Shown here piece after piece: positions 22,435 to 26,525 of a stretch of 26,525 bases of DNA (positions are counted from its first letter, which is position 1; the number at the start of each line of letters is the position of its first letter). Both the position numbers and the translations under genes were made by a program. Where the stretch lies: the NCBI GenBank assembly GCA_003697105.1, contig RFFQ01000007.1, forward strand, positions 1 to 26,525, written 5' to 3'. Origin of the DNA: Gemmatimonadota bacterium. GTDB taxonomy: Bacteria > 4572-55 > J002. Under the pieces are notes generated by a model that made no database searches, was not told the origin of the DNA, and was given only the letters and a program-made list of their open reading frames with translations.

Positions 22435-25400
22435 ATGAAGGGCACTAACATCTTTTTCTGGGCGATTCTTCTAAGCGCGCTGAGCCATGCGGTAAGTTTT
22501 GCGGAAATCCGCATCATTGAGGCGAACTCAAACCGTCTTTTAATCGACTACCGTCCTGAAACGGTAACGTTTCAGGAGCAATTTATCGAAGGAACGCGTT
22601 ATCACGTTCCTTTTTTTACAGAAGGCGAACTTTCTGCTGTTTATGGCGAACCGCAACTACCGGCACAGCGGATCAATGTCGCCATCCCCCCGAACAGCGA
22701 TGTCACGGTACAGATCGTTGACATCCAAACCCACCAACGTACCGGTATTCGCATCCCCCCGGCCGGTGCAAACCCCATTGAACCCAATCCGGCAATTTAC
22801 CAAACGGATCATCTCTTTCCGGCACAATGGCTTACTTCGGCTGTTTCCGTGTTCCGGCAACAACACTTTGCCAAAATTCTGCTGTTCCCCGTGCGTTACC
22901 ATCCGATGACCGAACGGGCGGTACTGCTAGACCGGATGACGTTTGAAATCCGTTTTCAAGGAGCAGATCGGATGGAAAGCCATGTTACCAAATCCGATCC
23001 GGCATACGAAGCGGTATATCGCTCGATGTTCCTCAATTATGAGCAAGGTAAAGCGTGGCGAACCCTCCCCCCAACCCCCTTACGGCAGAATGACGACCCG
23101 TTTAGCGAAGGGGTAGAATGGTTCAAAATTCATATCACAAAGACGGGTATGATCAAATTGACCTATGATCTGCTGGATGCGGCGGGTGTGCCGGTAAATA
23201 GCCTTGTGCCTCAAACGTTACGTATTTATTACGGCGGAGGGCGTGTCTTACCGGAGGATTTGCTGGCGACACCCCCAGAATTTCAACAAATACCGGTTCG
23301 TGTGATTGGCGATGCAGATAATTCCTTCGACCCGGGCGATGCGCTCATCTTCTGGGGAGAAGCCGTTGATGGCTTTGCAGTCAACCCCCAACGAGAATTA
23401 GAGCATTATGATCATCGCTATGCCAATGAAAATGCGTACTGGTTGACCTACGGTGTGACCGACCAACGCTTGCAAATGGATGAACGGTTGACCACGGAAC
23501 CGGTACAATTCACAGACATCACGGCTACACCGATGGTACGTCATTGGGAAGAAAACGCTGAGTTTTTGCCCCAGCTTTGGGGACGAGAGCACCTCTGGTG
23601 GGCGTGGCATTATATTCCGCAACGTCTCCGTGGTGGTGAGGGTGTCCCGGATACCTCGTATTTTACCCTCGATATTAATCACCCAGACCCGGCACAGGTA
23701 GCAACTTTGAATCTAAAAATGTATGGTATGCGGGATCGGAAAGTCTCCACCAGTGTGACCCATCATATTTTTGTCTATCTGAATGATGCTCTACTCGGCG
23801 AGCGTGAATGGGTGACAACCGGATCGGGATATTCCGGTGTATTAAGCACCATGCCAAATCCTGAGTTCCCAATCCCGGCAGGTGTGCTGCGGGATGGCGC
23901 TAACCAGTTGCGGATCGTTCATCCCCATGATATTGTGCCTCAGTCCAACCCGGATAACCAGTATATCGATTATTTTCAACTCTATTATAACCAGCAATTG
24001 CGTGCCCGTGATAATCAGTTGCACTTTTGGAGTCCTGCGGATGTAACCGGTGCGGTACGCTATCGCCTATCTGGATGGGATACTGACGAGGTAGATATTT
24101 ATGAGATTCGTTCTGCTTTTGAGGTGGTTAAGGTTCTTCCGAACGTGAACAGTGGTGGCATCATTGAATTTTACGCCGACAATGATCAGCCGTACGATAA
24201 GCAATATTTATTGCTCACCCCAGATCAATATCACATACCGACAATTGAAGCGGTAGAACGGGTTAGTCTCGCCAATTTACGGCAGGAGCCAACCGGAGCC
24301 GGAGAAACAAGTTATCTAATCATCAGCTACCCGGATTTTGTAGGTAACGTACAGCCGTTGGTGGAGAACTGTTTGGCTGATAAATACAGTGTGGTACTCG
24401 CTACACTGGATGATGTTTACAATGAGTTCAGTTGGGGCTTGCCGGATGTAACGGCGATTCGAAATTTCGTCCGCTACGCTTACGATCACTGGGAAAACCG
24501 CCCACCAGAATACGTGCTGTTGGTCGGCGATGGTGACTATGATTTTCGAGGTTTTACCGGACAGGATCAGGCAGAAATGCCGCCGTATTATGAAAATGAC
24601 GAATTTGATTTAGAAGATATTGTACCTGTTGATGATTGGTTTGTTTCCGTCAGTGGGGATGACCCCGATCTGGCGATTGGACGAATTCCGGCGAGTAGCC
24701 GGGGTGAAGTGGATATTATCGTAGATAAGATTGTGCAGTATCGTCGGAATCCCGAGTATGGGCTGTGGCGAAATACGATAATCATGGCGGCAGATGATGA
24801 GTCTGAAAAAGAGGAAGAAGACCCCATTGGGTTGCGTCACGTGCAGGATACCGAAAAAATGGTGGCGAACCCATCAGATCAAATTCGGGTCGTACCCTAC
24901 CTGCTGGATAAACAAAAAATTTATATGACGGAATACAATCTGGCGCCCGGTGGCACTAAACCGGATGCCAGTGCCGCCCTAATCGAGGCCTGGAACGCCG
25001 GAGGCTTGGTGGTCAACTGGATTGGACACGGCAACTATGAAGTGTGGGCGCACGAACGACTCTTTCACGGGTCTGATGTGACAAAATTGCGAAATGGGTA
25101 TCGTCTGCCGGTGATGTCTTCATTTTCCTGCGATGTGGGACGTTTTGATGGTCAAGATTGTATGGCGGAAAAGCTCCTTCGTGCCAGTCAGGGTGGTGCC
25201 GTTGGGTGTGTTGCCAGTGCTCGTTTAGCCACTTCAAATGCCAATTACCAACTCAATAAAAATTTCTATGCCGCGTTGTTTAGTGAGGTTCGCGAGGTGG
25301 GTAAAGCGCTGTTGACCGGTAAAGAAAATACCGGAGGAAATGACCGTAACAAAAAACGATACATGTATTTTGGTGATCCTTCCATGCCTTTGGGGATGGT

Positions 25401-26436
25401 ACGCTCCTTTATTTCTTTACATGATTTAGCAGGTCGCACATTTGCCAAAGGGGATACTGTCGTACTGCGGGGTACGATCAATGACTTTTCCAATTTTGAC
25501 GGCACGGTGTCGATTCTCGTCCGTGATACCGCAATTGAAAAAGAATACGCCAATATCCACAATCAGAGCCGTACGGTCACATACACCCTGCCGGGTCAAC
25601 GGATTTATCAGGGGGATGTAGAGGTCATCAATGGGGAATTTGAAGCGCCATTTATTGTGCCCATGAATGCGCGTTCTGGAGAGTTGGGGCGAATCACGGT
25701 TTATGCTTGGGATGAGGTCAACCGGTTAGAAGCTGCGGGGTATGCCGATTCCGTGCATTTTGCCGGATTTAACCCGCATACCCCGGCGGATACCACAGGT
25801 CCGGATGTCGTGCTGTATTATCAAGGTCGCCCGTTGGGACCAGGTGAAGCGCTACCCGCCGGTGCCACTTTAGCTGCGGTGCTCTCAGATATACACGGTA
25901 TCAACATGACCGGAGAAGAGGGACGGCAGATTGCCTTGCGTTTTGATGACCAAGGTTGGATCGATGTATCATCTGACTTTCGTTACGATCTCAATAGCTT
26001 CCAGCAGGGTACGGTCTCATTTACCCTTGACCCCACGCTGGAAGAAGGGCGGCACCAACTGATGTTTCGCGTCTCAGATAATTTTGGTAATGTCACCGAA
26101 ACTCATTTTGATATTCGGGTGAGCGCGGATGTGGCGTTGGATGTGAGCCATGTTTACAACTATCCCAACCCGTTTGAAGATGAGACACAGTTTGTCGGTT
26201 TGCTCCACAGCAATGAGGTCTTAAATACCGAAATTCTTATCCAAATTTTTACGGTTGCCGGGCGTAAGATTCGGGAAATCCATACGACGTACCGTGCGGA
26301 TGAATTCCCCACGTGGGATGGCCGGGATGATGATGGAGATGAAGTTGCCAACGGTACATACATCTATAAATTTATCGTCACCACAAGTGGCGGTGAACAA
26401 GTGGAAAAAATCGGCAAAGCCGTCGTGCTACGGTGA
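22435..26436 (+). CDS. PorU-like T9SS sortase / gingipain-family C25 protease
   Basis: A 1333-residue exported protein. Signal peptide 1-23 (FFWAILLSALSHAVSFA). Residues about 30-600 are beta-rich prodomain-like and Ig-like regions. The C25 peptidase domain is about 630-990: VLLVGDGDYDFRG leads to the catalytic His H865 (NWIGHGNYE) and the nucleophile C899 (SSFSCDVGRFD), then GGAVGCVASARLAT. An Ig-like stretch follows, and residues about 1240-1333 form a T9SS/FlgD-like C-terminal domain (YNYPNPFEDE, IQIFTVAGRKIREI, DGDEVANGTYIYKF). PorU cleaves the sorting domain of T9SS cargo and links it to lipid A-type carriers at the cell surface. PorU itself normally keeps a C-terminal domain, so this fits. 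A secreted cargo protease of the same fold is the alternative. GGTGGAG lies 8-10 bases before the ATG. Confidence 0.88.
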   Translation: MKGTNIFFWAILLSALSHAVSFAEIRIIEANSNRLLIDYRPETVTFQEQFIEGTRYHVPFFTEGELSAVYGEPQLPAQRINVAIPPNSDVTVQIVDIQTHQRTGIRIPPAGANPIEPNPAIYQTDHLFPAQWLTSAVSVFRQQHFAKILLFPVRYHPMTERAVLLDRMTFEIRFQGADRMESHVTKSDPAYEAVYRSMFLNYEQGKAWRTLPPTPLRQNDDPFSEGVEWFKIHITKTGMIKLTYDLLDAAGVPVNSLVPQTLRIYYGGGRVLPEDLLATPPEFQQIPVRVIGDADNSFDPGDALIFWGEAVDGFAVNPQRELEHYDHRYANENAYWLTYGVTDQRLQMDERLTTEPVQFTDITATPMVRHWEENAEFLPQLWGREHLWWAWHYIPQRLRGGEGVPDTSYFTLDINHPDPAQVATLNLKMYGMRDRKVSTSVTHHIFVYLNDALLGEREWVTTGSGYSGVLSTMPNPEFPIPAGVLRDGANQLRIVHPHDIVPQSNPDNQYIDYFQLYYNQQLRARDNQLHFWSPADVTGAVRYRLSGWDTDEVDIYEIRSAFEVVKVLPNVNSGGIIEFYADNDQPYDKQYLLLTPDQYHIPTIEAVERVSLANLRQEPTGAGETSYLIISYPDFVGNVQPLVENCLADKYSVVLATLDDVYNEFSWGLPDVTAIRNFVRYAYDHWENRPPEYVLLVGDGDYDFRGFTGQDQAEMPPYYENDEFDLEDIVPVDDWFVSVSGDDPDLAIGRIPASSRGEVDIIVDKIVQYRRNPEYGLWRNTIIMAADDESEKEEEDPIGLRHVQDTEKMVANPSDQIRVVPYLLDKQKIYMTEYNLAPGGTKPDASAALIEAWNAGGLVVNWIGHGNYEVWAHERLFHGSDVTKLRNGYRLPVMSSFSCDVGRFDGQDCMAEKLLRASQGGAVGCVASARLATSNANYQLNKNFYAALFSEVREVGKALLTGKENTGGNDRNKKRYMYFGDPSMPLGMVRSFISLHDLAGRTFAKGDTVVLRGTINDFSNFDGTVSILVRDTAIEKEYANIHNQSRTVTYTLPGQRIYQGDVEVINGEFEAPFIVPMNARSGELGRITVYAWDEVNRLEAAGYADSVHFAGFNPHTPADTTGPDVVLYYQGRPLGPGEALPAGATLAAVLSDIHGINMTGEEGRQIALRFDDQGWIDVSSDFRYDLNSFQQGTVSFTLDPTLEEGRHQLMFRVSDNFGNVTETHFDIRVSADVALDVSHVYNYPNPFEDETQFVGLLHSNEVLNTEILIQIFTVAGRKIREIHTTYRADEFPTWDGRDDDGDEVANGTYIYKFIVTTSGGEQVEKIGKAVVLR

Positions 26437-26443
26437 AAAGACG

Positions 26444-26525
26444 AAGGATGAAGGCGGAAGGATGAAGGCGGAAGGATGAAGGCGGAAGGATGAAGGCGGA
26501 AGGATGAAGGCGGAAGGATGAAGGA
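26444..26525. repeat. 14-bp tandem repeat array (truncated by window end)
   Basis: Five perfect copies of AAGGATGAAGGCGG run from 26444 to 26513, with a sixth copy of 12 bases (last base differs) reaching the window edge. The array begins 7 bases after the porU-like stop codon. It is purine-rich on the plus strand and includes AAGGA-like cores. I do not know its role; extension beyond 26525 cannot be seen. Confidence 0.95.

Noticed and set aside
26255-26479. Plus-strand frame running into the 14-bp repeat
   Set aside because: Its first part is out of frame with the T9SS domain coding sequence; the open frame is extended only by the repeat.

Overview
The window looks like chromosomal DNA of a Gram-negative bacterium from the Fibrobacterota-Chlorobiota-Bacteroidota (FCB) neighbourhood. 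A Calditrichota-, Marinimicrobia- or KSB1-like lineage would fit. The evidence is a PorU/gingipain-type C25 protease carrying a type IX secretion (T9SS) C-terminal domain, a TonB-dependent receptor with an N-terminal carboxypeptidase-regulatory-like domain, a tripartite RND pump, and many signal-peptide and lipoprotein exports. This assignment is inferred from gene content; no marker gene allows a firm placement. No tRNA, rRNA, CRISPR array or intact mobile element was found.

Layout. 1-1367: AT-rich accessory DNA with a decayed transposase (internal deletion and frameshifts) and no intact gene. 1368-4424 (minus): a probable operon of an exported TPR protein, a fused PyrE-PyrF (UMP synthase-like) enzyme and RNase HI, followed by a small zinc-ribbon protein beyond a hairpin. 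4634-9054 (plus): a rhodanese lipoprotein, a DUF554 membrane protein, an exported TPR-alpha/beta-hydrolase fusion, an exported metallophosphoesterase with a CBM9-like domain, and an ArsC/Spx-like protein. 9055-11429 (minus): a small ABC-type ATPase paired with a STAS-domain protein, then a membrane family-2 glycosyltransferase. 11561-11866 (plus): an MTH1187/YqgV-type thiamine-binding protein, followed by structured non-coding DNA with a terminator-like hairpin.

12126-21469 (plus) is the most distinctive part: MarR regulator, membrane-fusion protein, RND permease, TonB-dependent receptor, TolC-like outer-membrane factor and MarC-family membrane protein. MFP/RND and RND/receptor start and stop codons overlap, so translation is probably coupled. 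A TonB-dependent receptor, usually an import protein, is therefore built into an efflux operon. The marR promoter region carries perfect inverted repeats, one centred on a -10-like element, which suggests autoregulation; a degenerate copy lies between marR and the pump genes.

21470-26436 (plus): a near-consensus promoter, a short Trm112-like zinc protein, a divergent four-helix-bundle protein and a 1333-residue PorU-like sortase/protease. The window ends inside a 14-bp tandem repeat that starts just after the porU-like stop codon.
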